Shown: positions 42,617 to 52,511 of the stretch, in pieces | Layout of the letters: each line of letters starts with the position of its first letter | Position numbering within the stretch: position 1 is the stretch's first letter | DNA from: Pseudomonas putida S13.1.2 | GTDB taxonomy: Bacteria > Pseudomonadota > Gammaproteobacteria > Pseudomonadales > Pseudomonadaceae | Reading direction: 5' to 3' | NCBI RefSeq assembly: GCF_000498395.2 | Contig: NZ_CP010979.1 | Span: 3,472,001 to 3,536,000, forward strand | Length of the DNA: 64,000 nucleotides | Translations under genes and position numbers: made by a program | Notes under the pieces: model-generated | Told to the model about the DNA's origin: nothing | Databases searched by the model: none | What the model saw: the letters and a program-made list of their open reading frames with translations, nothing else

Positions 42617-43270
42617 GTGTTCGAGCTTAGAAACGTAACCAAGTCTTACCTTACACCTAATGGGCGAAGATACGTATTTCGTAATCTCACGCTGGCCATT
42701 CCACCAGGTAAAAACATTGGCCTGATCGGTCGAAATGGGGCAGGCAAATCTACACTAATGCGTCTGCTAGGCGGAGCTGATGTACCAGACTCCGGAAGCA
42801 TCGTGACCGACCGAAGTATTTCTTGGCCTGTAGGCTTGACTGGCGGATTCCAGGGCAGCATGACCGGTCGTGACAACATAAAGTTTGTGTGTCGCATTTA
42901 CGGCGCCGAGGGCGAGTCCATGCGTGAAAAAATCCGTTTCGTCCAAGAATTTGCAGAAATTGGCGACTGGATTGACGAACCAATCAAAACGTATTCATCC
43001 GGCATGCGCTCCAGAGTCGCATTCGGGCTTAGCATGGCTTTCGATTTCGACTATTACCTAATCGATGAAGTTATGTCTGTCGGCGACGCCCAGTTCAAAC
43101 GTAAATGTGCCGATGTGTTTGAAGAGCGATTGAAAAAATCCAACATTGTGCTGGTCTCACACTCGATGCCGGAAATCAAGAAACTATGCGACATCGTACT
43201 ATTGGTTCGCGGTGGCGGAATCCATGTTTACGACGATGTCGATGAAGGCATCCAAGCCTATAACAGCTGA
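42617..43270 (+). CDS. kpsT: Capsule export ABC transporter, ATPase subunit
   Basis: A 217-residue ABC ATPase, the same length as E. coli KpsT. Walker A is GRNGAGKST (about residue 38), the signature YSSGMRSR (about 133), Walker B YYLIDE (about 155), and the H-loop SHSM (about 187). The segment ISWPVGLTGGFQGSMTGRDN is a KpsT hallmark. The GTG at 42617 is chosen by alignment; the stop of kpsM is 13 bases upstream and the ribosome site is weak. Confidence 0.93.
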   Translation: MFELRNVTKSYLTPNGRRYVFRNLTLAIPPGKNIGLIGRNGAGKSTLMRLLGGADVPDSGSIVTDRSISWPVGLTGGFQGSMTGRDNIKFVCRIYGAEGESMREKIRFVQEFAEIGDWIDEPIKTYSSGMRSRVAFGLSMAFDFDYYLIDEVMSVGDAQFKRKCADVFEERLKKSNIVLVSHSMPEIKKLCDIVLLVRGGGIHVYDDVDEGIQAYNS

Positions 43271-43323
43271 TCAAACCCTTATTTAACTTTGCAACACCGT
43301 TACATATCAAGGATGCATCCATT

Positions 43324-44430
43324 ATGAGCAGTTCGGGCAACAAGAAAGGCTGGGGACTGGCGATCGCCATGGTAATCCTGCCCATGGTCCTAGCGGCCGT
43401 TTACTACAGCGTTTTCTCCGTAGACCGCTACGTGAGCACCGCTCAGGTCGTAGTGCGCCAGGATGGCAACAACCAAGGTGCTCAGGTCCCCGGACTAGCC
43501 ACCCTGCTTACCGGCACTAACCCTGCCTCGCGAGAAGAAACTCTATATCTGCGCGAGTACATCACATCCATGGACATGATGCTGCTCCTAGAGCAAAAAG
43601 TTCAATGGGTTGAAGCCTATGCAGCCCAGAGCAGTGATGTATTCTTCTGGCTGGACAAAGATGCTCCGCGCGAGGATCTGCTGAAGTACTACCAACGCTT
43701 AGTATCTGCGCATTACGACGAAACCACTGGATTGCTCCGGGTTGAGGTTCAAGCTTTCACCCCAGAGCTGTCAGAGACAATGTTGCGCACCATTCTTCAA
43801 GCAAGCGAACACTTTGTGAACGAAGTGAGTCACAATATTGCTCGCGAGCAAATGAAGTTTGCACAAGGCGAATTGGAAACTGCTCGAGTAAATTACTCGA
43901 AACGCAAAACCCAGCTGCTTAACTTCCAGAACGATAACAAGGTTCTCGACGGCGGCAACACTGCTCAAAATCGTGCAACCATTATCGCTGAACTGGAAAG
44001 CCAGTACACGAAAGAGCAAGCAGTGCTGACCGAAATGACCTTTAAGCTTCGTGGCGATGCTCCTCAGGTACGCCAGCAGAAGCAAAAAGTCGAAGCGATT
44101 ACCCAGCAACTCGCCAAAGAGAAGCGTCTACTTGTCTCTTCCCCGCAAGGTTCGCAATTGAACGTAATTGCGTCGCGCTTTCAACAGCTTACGCTAGACG
44201 CAGGGATTGCAGAAGAAACATACAAAAGTGCCGTAGCCGCGCTTGACAACGCCCGGATCGAAGCGAGCAAAAAAATTCGGACGCTCGTCACTGTGGTGAG
44301 CCCAAACACCCCTCAGCTGGCACTGTATCCAGAACGCTTATACAACCTGGCAACCATTTTGCTTGGTTTACTGATGCTCTATGGCATTACCCGCTTCATC
44401 CTGGCTTCGATCGAGGATCATCGTGATTAA
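43324..44430 (+). CDS. kpsE: Capsule export inner-membrane protein (PCP family)
   Basis: A 368-residue protein with a membrane helix at each end (about 11-31 and 340-360) and a long periplasmic part rich in helices (about 150-310, likely coiled coil). It contains PGLATLLTGTNP and TLYLREYITSMDM, as in KpsE/BexC/CtrB. It links the ABC transporter to the outer-membrane KpsD. AAGGATG precedes the ATG at 43324. The last 8 bases overlap kpsD. Confidence 0.93.
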   Translation: MSSSGNKKGWGLAIAMVILPMVLAAVYYSVFSVDRYVSTAQVVVRQDGNNQGAQVPGLATLLTGTNPASREETLYLREYITSMDMMLLLEQKVQWVEAYAAQSSDVFFWLDKDAPREDLLKYYQRLVSAHYDETTGLLRVEVQAFTPELSETMLRTILQASEHFVNEVSHNIAREQMKFAQGELETARVNYSKRKTQLLNFQNDNKVLDGGNTAQNRATIIAELESQYTKEQAVLTEMTFKLRGDAPQVRQQKQKVEAITQQLAKEKRLLVSSPQGSQLNVIASRFQQLTLDAGIAEETYKSAVAALDNARIEASKKIRTLVTVVSPNTPQLALYPERLYNLATILLGLLMLYGITRFILASIEDHRD

Positions 44431-45511
44431 ATTCCAGCCTGTGTCCAAGATGTTTAACCTAAAAGTGGCGGCACTGGCCTTGGCGACCTTTGGTCTTGCC
44501 GGTTGCGGCGGCACCATATCGGGGGCCGGCCCATACAAAGGCGAAATCGAAAGCAAGAATGAGGCGTACAATCTCGTCGACATTAATGCAAATACAATCG
44601 CCCCCTACATGCGCGGCGTTGAGCCCCCTCCTCTGGCGTCGGTGAGCAAACCAGTCTCGCCAGAGGTTCGCTTAATGCCTGGGGACACCCTGAACGTATT
44701 GATTGCCGATACGGCTCCGGAAGGATCCGCACTGTTCGCCCCCCTTGCGAGCGGTGGCACGCAACTAAAATCGCGAATTGACACTCAAGGCATGCTCTCC
44801 CTGCCCTATGTCGGACGACAGTTCGTCGGAGGGATGACGCTTAACCAGGTTGAGGACTTGATTCGCCGCCAGTTGAAGGGCATCACTACTGATGTTCAGA
44901 CACATGTAGAGCTTGTTGGCGACCTATCTGGTTCTGTATTGGTCGCAGGCGCAGTTAAAAGCCCGGGGCGATTCAGCACCCTGCAGGGTCCGCTGACCTT
45001 GCTGGATGCAATCAACCAAGCTGGCGGTCCTGTGATTGAACCTCATCTGGTCAACGTCACTGTGCGCACCGGAAGTCAAGTTCAGCAGTTCAACTACGAG
45101 GATGTGCTTGCTGGCAACAACATGGTTTTGCGCCCCAACTCTGAAGTAGTGCTGGACAGAGCTCGTCAGCGTTTCGTAGCCATGGGAGCTGTCACTGAGC
45201 CTGGACTTAAGGATTTGCCTAGCCAACATACCACCCTACTGGATGCACTAGGAAGCGTTGGCGGTCTGCGAGAAGCCAATGCTAACCCTGAGGGTGTGTT
45301 CGTATTCCGTATGGCAAGCGGTGTAAGCAAGCCAACAGTTCTAAGGCTGAACATGCGCGATCCGGCCGCAATTTTCTATGCCCGCCAAGTAATGATCAAA
45401 CCGGATGATACGATCTACGTTACCAATGCGGCAGTTTATGAGTGGCAAAAAGTCATTTCACCTATCGTTCAAACGATGATTCTTGGCCGCACCGTAGGCG
45501 TGTACCAGTAA
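44423..45511 (+). CDS. kpsD: Capsule export outer-membrane lipoprotein
   Basis: A 362-residue polysaccharide-export protein of the Wza/KpsD/BexD group. A lipoprotein signal with lipobox LAGC (Cys about residue 33) is followed by a Poly_export domain (about 70-160, LMPGDTLNVLIADTAPEGSA) and two SLBB-type repeats (VLVAGAVKSPGRF and FVAMGAVTEPGL). The GTG at 44423 is preferred because GAGG lies 6-9 bases upstream and it gives a basic n-region; ATG 44450 is an alternative. It forms the outer-membrane exit for capsule. Confidence 0.92.
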   Translation: MIKFQPVSKMFNLKVAALALATFGLAGCGGTISGAGPYKGEIESKNEAYNLVDINANTIAPYMRGVEPPPLASVSKPVSPEVRLMPGDTLNVLIADTAPEGSALFAPLASGGTQLKSRIDTQGMLSLPYVGRQFVGGMTLNQVEDLIRRQLKGITTDVQTHVELVGDLSGSVLVAGAVKSPGRFSTLQGPLTLLDAINQAGGPVIEPHLVNVTVRTGSQVQQFNYEDVLAGNNMVLRPNSEVVLDRARQRFVAMGAVTEPGLKDLPSQHTTLLDALGSVGGLREANANPEGVFVFRMASGVSKPTVLRLNMRDPAAIFYARQVMIKPDDTIYVTNAAVYEWQKVISPIVQTMILGRTVGVYQ

Positions 45512-45524
45512 CCATTAACATCAT

Positions 45525-45547
45525 TTCCGGCAGTTCAGCTGCCGGAA
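45525..45547 (+). terminator. Hairpin between kpsD and the first glycosyltransferase
   Basis: TTCCGGCAG and CTGCCGGAA form a perfect 9-bp stem with a 5-base loop 13 bases after the kpsD stop. No T-run follows, so it may be a partial attenuator or an mRNA-stabilising stem that separates export genes from serotype-specific genes. Confidence 0.45.
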
Positions 45548-45582
45548 TACAAACATTTTGACCCGCTCTCAGGAAGCGATGT

Positions 45583-47733
45583 ATGGACCCTGCGATGAAT
45601 GGAATCTACATATTAGTTGACCCGTTCAACCGAAAAGACAGTGGTGTCACCACATACACCCGCTATGCATCCGAGCAGCTAGCAACCCTTGGAGTGACCG
45701 TTAAGGTCATCGAAAAAACATTAGAAGAGACGCTTGAGGCTTTTCGCGTTCGCGTGCGCGACGAAGTCGAGCGGACTCCAAAAATCTTATGCGTCGAAGC
45801 TCCAGAGTCCCTTAGTAGCACGCGCCTTGTTGCCAGCAATATTCCGCTCCATATCAGACTTCATTGCTCCAGAAGCCTGGGGGCAGTTATACAAGGCTTA
45901 CCCTTTAGCAAAGAGGAAGTGCATTTCGAGAAGATCGAAATTGAACGCTCAACCTACTTGAGCTCTCCCTCTTGGGCGTCATTTTTTGCCAGCAAAGAGC
46001 TATTTGGATTTAAGAAAACACCAAACGTTTTCCCAAATCCCGCCCCCTCGAATGCAACGCCACAGTTAGCGGCAAAAAAATATGACGTAACCTTTGTTGG
46101 GCGCTATCAAAAGCTAAAAGGCACCTCCGTTCTGGAGCAATTTGCCAGCGACCTTCCCCATCTAAAATTCGCCATTGTGTGCCCACCAATCAATGAGGCA
46201 CCAATAGCTAGCAATATGACCTTTTTAGATGGTACCTCCATGAGCAAGGATGAAATTTACTCGCTCTCAAACGTAGTAATCATTCCAAGCCTGTTCGAAA
46301 CATCGTCAATGGTCGCCATCGAAGCACTGACCCGCGGTTGCCACGTAGTACTTTGGCAACACCTCGGCGTGGTCGAGTACTTCTCCAGCCTGGCGGAGCT
46401 AATCGCTGTCAAGCCCGGTGACACTAAGAAGTTTTCAAATAACATTTCGGAAACCTCTAAATTACCGAAAGCCGTTAAAAACTTTGGCCTTACAACCCAA
46501 ATAAACCTAGCATTCAGAAATGGTCTCATGGAGACACTCAAAGGGGGAAAGAAGGTTTCTCTGACCACCAGGCCCGAAAAGCAAATTGAAAAATATCTAA
46601 AAACTCTGGTCAAAAGCCAACTAAAAAATATCATGAAGAAAAAACAGTCCCCCTTTGTTAAAAAAACAAAGAAGTTATTTCTGCATCCTATCGACTTTTT
46701 TCGCGACTCAACGGAAGCGAAATATATTAGAAGGAAGCTCCAGGACCGCCGATTGAAACGATTGGCAGACTTAAAGGTCGAATTCAAAGACCACCCAATA
46801 ATCGCAGAGAAACCTGCGGCTCCCGTTACCGTCATAGTGAAATCCCCTACAGTGAAAGCCATAGTGGACAACGCCCAACCGAAGCAAAAAAAGGCAATTT
46901 TGGAAAATTACATTACTTCAATTAGCGATGAAAGTCGCATTGAGTTCAAAGTACGCCCTGCCAAACCCAAAGGATATGGGACAGCATTTCTTCACCAAAG
47001 CGATGTCGACCCCGAGATGGTTCTCTCCATTCTCGACAAGCTTAACACTTATGACGATTTCAAATATGTGAATACGGAAAGGATGCAGCTGGGCGTCTTT
47101 GACATCGCTGAAGATCAATCTCCGCTATCAATCATCAACCGTATTGATGCAAAGAACAAAGGCAACCTGGCAGAAATCAGCTTTTTGATCATGCTGAATG
47201 CACCTGCCAACCTGTGCTACGCGCTGAGATACTCAGGCACTGATCAGAGAGTCATTCTGATCAAGACCGAGGAAGACTTGGCCGTTGATCCTGAGGCAGT
47301 AGATGTTCTTATCACACTCTTCCCCGAGGAAGAGGCTGCAGACCTGAACCGTTTAATCACTCTCGAATCGGTTGACGACATACCAGTAGCCATCCGACGA
47401 GCGTTGCAGGAAGGGTTCCCCCGCAAAAAGGACATGCTGCTCCCAGTCCTTATCAGCGAAGACGCGGGGTTTGATAGATCTGAGTTTTTCAACTTTGATC
47501 ATCGTTACTATCAAGGCATATTGAAAATTCGCCCGGTTGATCATACCGGATCAAATAATATGATCGATATTTATGAAGATCTCGCCAAGTCGACCGTAGG
47601 TTTTGCATTACTGGAATCGGTTTATATGAGGTATCGCTCACAATGCGAGGCCGTAGAACAAGGTGGTTCGCCTCTCAACCTCATTAAAGCTTGCTTGAAA
47701 GATGGAGTGATGATTGATGTCCAAGAAGTATAA
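45583..47733 (+). CDS. Two-part glycosyltransferase (GT4-like N-terminus, unknown C-terminus)
   Basis: A 716-residue protein. Residues 1-320 look like a GT-B glycosyltransferase: DSGVTTYTRY near the N-terminus, VTFVGRYQKLKG (about 168) and the E-x7-E motif FETSSMVAIEAL (about 245). A very basic Lys-rich linker follows (about 325-400). Residues about 430-716 form a second acidic domain that I cannot assign. AGGAA precedes the ATG at 45583. The codons are A+T-rich. It is likely a cytosolic or membrane-associated enzyme building the capsule repeat or its linkage. It overlaps the next gene by 17 bases. Confidence 0.75.
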   Translation: MDPAMNGIYILVDPFNRKDSGVTTYTRYASEQLATLGVTVKVIEKTLEETLEAFRVRVRDEVERTPKILCVEAPESLSSTRLVASNIPLHIRLHCSRSLGAVIQGLPFSKEEVHFEKIEIERSTYLSSPSWASFFASKELFGFKKTPNVFPNPAPSNATPQLAAKKYDVTFVGRYQKLKGTSVLEQFASDLPHLKFAIVCPPINEAPIASNMTFLDGTSMSKDEIYSLSNVVIIPSLFETSSMVAIEALTRGCHVVLWQHLGVVEYFSSLAELIAVKPGDTKKFSNNISETSKLPKAVKNFGLTTQINLAFRNGLMETLKGGKKVSLTTRPEKQIEKYLKTLVKSQLKNIMKKKQSPFVKKTKKLFLHPIDFFRDSTEAKYIRRKLQDRRLKRLADLKVEFKDHPIIAEKPAAPVTVIVKSPTVKAIVDNAQPKQKKAILENYITSISDESRIEFKVRPAKPKGYGTAFLHQSDVDPEMVLSILDKLNTYDDFKYVNTERMQLGVFDIAEDQSPLSIINRIDAKNKGNLAEISFLIMLNAPANLCYALRYSGTDQRVILIKTEEDLAVDPEAVDVLITLFPEEEAADLNRLITLESVDDIPVAIRRALQEGFPRKKDMLLPVLISEDAGFDRSEFFNFDHRYYQGILKIRPVDHTGSNNMIDIYEDLAKSTVGFALLESVYMRYRSQCEAVEQGGSPLNLIKACLKDGVMIDVQEV

Positions 47734-48682
47734 GATAGTTCACATATCTCAGACGCCGCTGGTGGCTGCTCCCGCGAAGGTTGCGCTCGCCCAGCGTCTG
47801 ATCGGTCATGATTCCATCGCTATTGCGCTCAACGACTATCCTAACAATGGGCCACTTTTTCAAAAGTTCATTGAAGATTACATTGTTGAGACTGAATTCA
47901 CTAAGCCGCTGATTGATGCAGCCATTCGCGAAGCGGATATCATCCAGATTCATAACGACCTGCCGCCAGCTTGGGCTGAACGCTTGATTCACGCCAACCA
48001 AGCAGCAAAGTATTTTTACCAAGTCCACTCTCCCCTGAGAGAAGGGCCGCTTTATGTGCCTCGCCAAAATGACATTAACCTACCATTCCTGGCCAATTTT
48101 GTAGTAGGTCAATTCCAGCCGAGAATCCATAACAACCACATTTTTGTTCCTAACATCATTCACGATACGCCGATGGCCAGTATCAGGCAGAAAGGTGAGA
48201 AGCTTCGAGTTATCTTCAGCCCAACTCATCTTAGGCCAGGCCGCTGGAACAATAAGTATGTGGCAGAGCTTGAAACGGCGATGAACTCGCTTGTTAGCCT
48301 CGGCAAAATTGAAGCTGTTGTGCCTGACAAACCTGTTTCTCCAAAAGTTTTGATGGCGGTACGAAAGACGTGCCACGTTTCTATTGATGAGATTGCCACC
48401 GGCGGATTCCACCAGGTATCGGTTGAAGGCCTAGCAGCTGGCAACGTGACGATTAACAGAGCGGACTACTTCTGCAAGGCAGTATTTTCGACATTCGCCG
48501 AAGGCAACAAGCCTCCATTCCTCTATGCCACAGGTGAGTCGATCGCTGAGACGCTCCATGAGTTAGCGAATGACTGGAAGAAGACCGCTGAACTTCAAGA
48601 AGCAAGCTTGGACTACTTTAAGTCCTACTTGACCCCCGAAAAAATGGCTAGAGTGTTCGACAACGCTTATGAAAATTTTTAA
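47717..48682 (+). CDS. Glycosyltransferase-like protein (GT-B)
   Basis: A 321-residue protein. The N-terminal half (IVHISQTPLVAAPAKVALAQ, HNDLPPAW) resembles a Rossmann-type acceptor domain, and the C-terminal half contains VIFSPTHLRPGRWNNKY and GGFHQVSVEGLAAGNV, equivalent to the donor-site E-containing motif of GT4 enzymes. The ATG at 47717 has GGAG at 47704-47707. It overlaps both neighbours (17 and 14 bases), so the genes are tightly coupled. The sugar specificity is unknown. Confidence 0.7.
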   Translation: MSKKYKIVHISQTPLVAAPAKVALAQRLIGHDSIAIALNDYPNNGPLFQKFIEDYIVETEFTKPLIDAAIREADIIQIHNDLPPAWAERLIHANQAAKYFYQVHSPLREGPLYVPRQNDINLPFLANFVVGQFQPRIHNNHIFVPNIIHDTPMASIRQKGEKLRVIFSPTHLRPGRWNNKYVAELETAMNSLVSLGKIEAVVPDKPVSPKVLMAVRKTCHVSIDEIATGGFHQVSVEGLAAGNVTINRADYFCKAVFSTFAEGNKPPFLYATGESIAETLHELANDWKKTAELQEASLDYFKSYLTPEKMARVFDNAYENF

Positions 48683-49349
48683 ATCCATCTCCGCTCTGAA
48701 GAACCGAGAAAAAGGCAAACGTGCATTTATCTTGGCAAACGGCCCCTCTATTCTTTCCGAAGACCTTTCTCTTCTAAAAGGAGAGGTGACCATTGGAATG
48801 AATGCCTCGACCATGCTGGAAGAACAGCATGGCTTCACCACTGACTACTATGTGCTCTCGGACAAGCGGTTCTTGACGCATCCAGAGAAAAGCCATTTCG
48901 GCACTACCGATCTTGACCCCAAGACAATTCGAATCCTCCGCGAAGAGCTTCGCGAAGTTGATGATAGAACTCTTCCGAACAAGAGCTATTATGTCCCAGC
49001 CCTTCAGCGGGACGGGTTCTCCCGAGATATTCGTGCCGGCTACTTCTTTGGCTGCACAACAACCATGCTGGCCATTCAGTTTGCATACTATCTCGGAGTC
49101 AAAGACATTTACCTCCTGGGCTGCGACCTAAAGTACACAGCCGAGTCACCGCGCTTTTACAAAGAAAGCAATCCGCAATTGGAAGATAGCTTTACAAGTA
49201 TTCAGATCTGGAATATTGCAAACGCTAACGCAATCATGAACAAAGAAGAGAAACGCATAATCAACTGCAGCAAGGGCTCTTTCTTGCGCCCCTATCTAGA
49301 TTATGAGGAATTCTCTTCGCTATTCGGGAAAAGGGTGGTAGCTGCATGA
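48669..49349 (+). CDS. DUF115/GT42-like Rossmann protein
   Basis: A 226-residue protein. It begins with a nucleotide-binding-like loop ILANGPSILSE (about residues 21-31) and carries a second conserved block GVKDIYLLGCDLKY (about 143-156). This pair, 'GNGPS' and 'Y..G.D', is shared by DUF115 (Maf-like flagellin glycosylation factors) and by GT42 sialyltransferases. It probably transfers or processes a nucleotide-activated nonulosonate-like sugar, but this is inference. It overlaps the FkbM gene by four bases (ATGA). Confidence 0.65.
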   Translation: MKIFKSISALKNREKGKRAFILANGPSILSEDLSLLKGEVTIGMNASTMLEEQHGFTTDYYVLSDKRFLTHPEKSHFGTTDLDPKTIRILREELREVDDRTLPNKSYYVPALQRDGFSRDIRAGYFFGCTTTMLAIQFAYYLGVKDIYLLGCDLKYTAESPRFYKESNPQLEDSFTSIQIWNIANANAIMNKEEKRIINCSKGSFLRPYLDYEEFSSLFGKRVVAA

Positions 49350-50269
49350 AATTCATGGAGAATAAGAATGAAGCTGCGTTGGCGCTAAGAAAGCTGTACC
49401 AACATAAAGCCAATACAACCATCGACAAAGCTCAATTTGAATCTTTAATGGAGAAAACTTCATACTTTGGATTCGTAGACATTGAGATTGATGACATCTT
49501 ATTCTCCATGTTCAGCAACAACGATGATTTCGTTGCTCGCACTTACTTCTGGAATGGTAAGAATGCTTACGAATCCACAAGTCTTAAGCTTTGGACTGCG
49601 CTCGCAAAGCTTTCCTCGCATGTCATTGACATTGGCTCATACACCGGGGTCTATTCTCTAGCAGCAGCAAAAAGCAATCCCAAGTCTAAGGTCTTTGCCA
49701 TAGAAGCTTTAGACCGGGTTTACTCTCGCCTGCTAGCAAACAAGCGCGCCAACGGGGCATCCAACCTCAAGTGCTTCAACATAGCGATTACTGATGGCAG
49801 TCCTGAAGTAGAGCTTTTTATTTACTCTGGTGAAGACATTCTCGTTTCTGGCTCGACCACAGTTGCTGAAGTGACTGACCGCTCACCGGTGGAAAGCAGG
49901 ATTGTCCGGGCTACGAGCCTCGATAACTTTGTTCAGGACCACAATATCCCTAGAATTGAACTCCTGAAAATTGATGCTGAGGGTGCTGAGCACCTGATCC
50001 TAAGCAGTGCGCAAGGTATCATCGAAAAATCCAAACCAGACATTATCTGCGAACTGCTACCTACATCTGTAACTGAAAGTATTCATGCCTCGCTGAAGCC
50101 ATATGGCTACAGATATTATAGAATATCGGAGTCATCTCTAATTCTGACTGAGAGTCGGACCCCCCCAGCCTCAATTGAGCCACCAGATTTCAACATTCTG
50201 ATGACCACGATGAGCGCATCGGAATTAGAGCATGCACTTCCGTTTTTGACTTTCGAACATCTAGCTTAA
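49346..50269 (+). CDS. FkbM-family methyltransferase
   Basis: A 307-residue protein with a class I SAM fold. SAM motif I is VIDIGSYTGVYSLAAA (about 92-107), followed by KVFAIEALDRVY, and the FkbM-type block IELLKIDAEGAEHLIL (about 210). FkbM enzymes O-methylate sugars or polyketides. Here it probably methylates a capsule sugar. The ATG at 49346 overlaps the previous stop; ATG 49355 is an alternative. It ends 15 bases before kdsA. Confidence 0.8.
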   Translation: MKFMENKNEAALALRKLYQHKANTTIDKAQFESLMEKTSYFGFVDIEIDDILFSMFSNNDDFVARTYFWNGKNAYESTSLKLWTALAKLSSHVIDIGSYTGVYSLAAAKSNPKSKVFAIEALDRVYSRLLANKRANGASNLKCFNIAITDGSPEVELFIYSGEDILVSGSTTVAEVTDRSPVESRIVRATSLDNFVQDHNIPRIELLKIDAEGAEHLILSSAQGIIEKSKPDIICELLPTSVTESIHASLKPYGYRYYRISESSLILTESRTPPASIEPPDFNILMTTMSASELEHALPFLTFEHLA

Positions 50270-51127
<858 letters not shown>

Positions 51128-51156
51128 GTAGATCTTAGGTAGCAAGGATTGTGAAC

Positions 51157-52443
51157 ATGCCAAGTTCTGAACAACGGGTCGCGATCGTTATTCCAGCCCG
51201 ATACGGTTCGACACGCTTGCCAGGTAAACCGCTGGCCGATATTGCAGGCAAACCTATGGTGCAGCACGTTTACGAGCGTGCTCTTCAGGTTTCCAACGTA
51301 AATGATGTAGTCATCGCCACCGACGACGAACGTGTCGCAGAAGCGGTACGTGCATTCGGCGGTAGATACGTTATGACTTCACCGGATCACCCGTCTGGTA
51401 CCGATCGACTAGCAGAAGTTATGCAGGAGGTGGATGCTGACATCTACATCAATCTCCAGGGGGATGAACCGCTAGTACGCCCGGCTGACATTGAATTGCT
51501 AGCCTCAGGCATGCTGGCCGACGCAGGAGTGAGCGTTGGAACTCTTTGCCACCCGATCGAAGAAGATGAGGCTCACAACCCCAATACCGTGAAGGTCGTG
51601 CTTGCCAACAACGGTAACGCACTCTATTTTAGTCGCGCGCCAATCCCGTATCCACGAGATAACGAAGCGGCTTCTTATCTGAAGCACGTTGGTGTCTATG
51701 CGTATCGCCGTGACGTAGTTGCAAAATACTCTGCGCTGCCTCAACCGATGATGGAGCATGCCGAGAAATTAGAGCAACTTCGTCTAATGGCTGCAGGCTA
51801 TTGCATTCGAGCTTATATAGTTGAACCAACCGGACCCGGGGTAGACACGCCAGAGTGCCTAGAACAGGTAAGAGCCCTCATCACCGGTCAACAACCGACA
51901 CCTAAACCGACGCTCAAAGATATCCGCTTAGTAATCACCGACGTGGATGGCGTTCTAACTGATGGCGGCATCTACTATGACGCTACAGGAGAATGCATTA
52001 AACGCTTCCATGTTCGTGACGGACTGGGAATGCGTATGCTGGAAGAGAACGGTGTTCGGGTTGCAGTGCTGTCGGGTCGTGACTCTGCTACCTTACGTAA
52101 GCGCGTGTCTGACTTAGGCATTAGCCTTTGCCAATTTGGTGTTAAAGACAAGCACAGTGCCTGTAAGCAACTGATGGATGAAGCAGGTGTAACCTCTGCG
52201 CAAACAGCATGCATTGGAGATGACAGTATTGACCTGCCAGCCTTCTTAGCTTGCGCCATTTCTTTCGCTGTAGCGGACGCTCCAGTTTACGTGAAAGCAG
52301 CAGCGACTCATACGCTACTGGCCAGCGGCGGAACAGGGGCATTCCGTGAGGTTGCAGATGCCATTCTTTGCGCTCAAGGTAAAGAAAGCGTACTCAGCAC
52401 AGCGACAGGTTATGCGAAAGTAATGAGTGCCATGGCGCAGTAG
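51157..52443 (+). CDS. KdsB-KdsC fusion: CMP-Kdo synthetase with Kdo-8-P phosphatase domain
   Basis: A 428-residue bifunctional protein. Residues 1-245 match KdsB (IPARYGSTRLPGKPLADIAG, ATDDERV, MTSPDHPSGTDR, LQGDEPL, YLKHVGVYAYRRD), which makes CMP-Kdo. Residues about 255-428 match the KdsC HAD phosphatase (ITDVDGVLTDGGIYYDATGE, AVLSGRDSATLRKR, GDDSIDLPAF), which removes phosphate from Kdo-8-P. Fusing the two gives the last two activation steps in one chain. AAGGA precedes the ATG at 51157. It ends the plus-strand operon. Confidence 0.93.
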   Translation: MPSSEQRVAIVIPARYGSTRLPGKPLADIAGKPMVQHVYERALQVSNVNDVVIATDDERVAEAVRAFGGRYVMTSPDHPSGTDRLAEVMQEVDADIYINLQGDEPLVRPADIELLASGMLADAGVSVGTLCHPIEEDEAHNPNTVKVVLANNGNALYFSRAPIPYPRDNEAASYLKHVGVYAYRRDVVAKYSALPQPMMEHAEKLEQLRLMAAGYCIRAYIVEPTGPGVDTPECLEQVRALITGQQPTPKPTLKDIRLVITDVDGVLTDGGIYYDATGECIKRFHVRDGLGMRMLEENGVRVAVLSGRDSATLRKRVSDLGISLCQFGVKDKHSACKQLMDEAGVTSAQTACIGDDSIDLPAFLACAISFAVADAPVYVKAAATHTLLASGGTGAFREVADAILCAQGKESVLSTATGYAKVMSAMAQ

Positions 52444-52450
52444 CAAACCA

Positions 52451-52482
52451 CATGAGGGAGAGTAATTATACTTTCCCTCATG
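52451..52482. terminator. Bidirectional hairpin between convergent genes
   Basis: CATGAGGGAGAG pairs with CTTTCCCTCATG (11 of 12 pairs) around a TAATTATA loop. It lies 8 bases after the kdsB-kdsC stop and before the convergent hydrolase gene. T-runs are weak on both sides. Confidence 0.6.
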
Positions 52483-52511
52483 CTCTAAAACCAAGCCAAT
52501 AACAAACTGGC

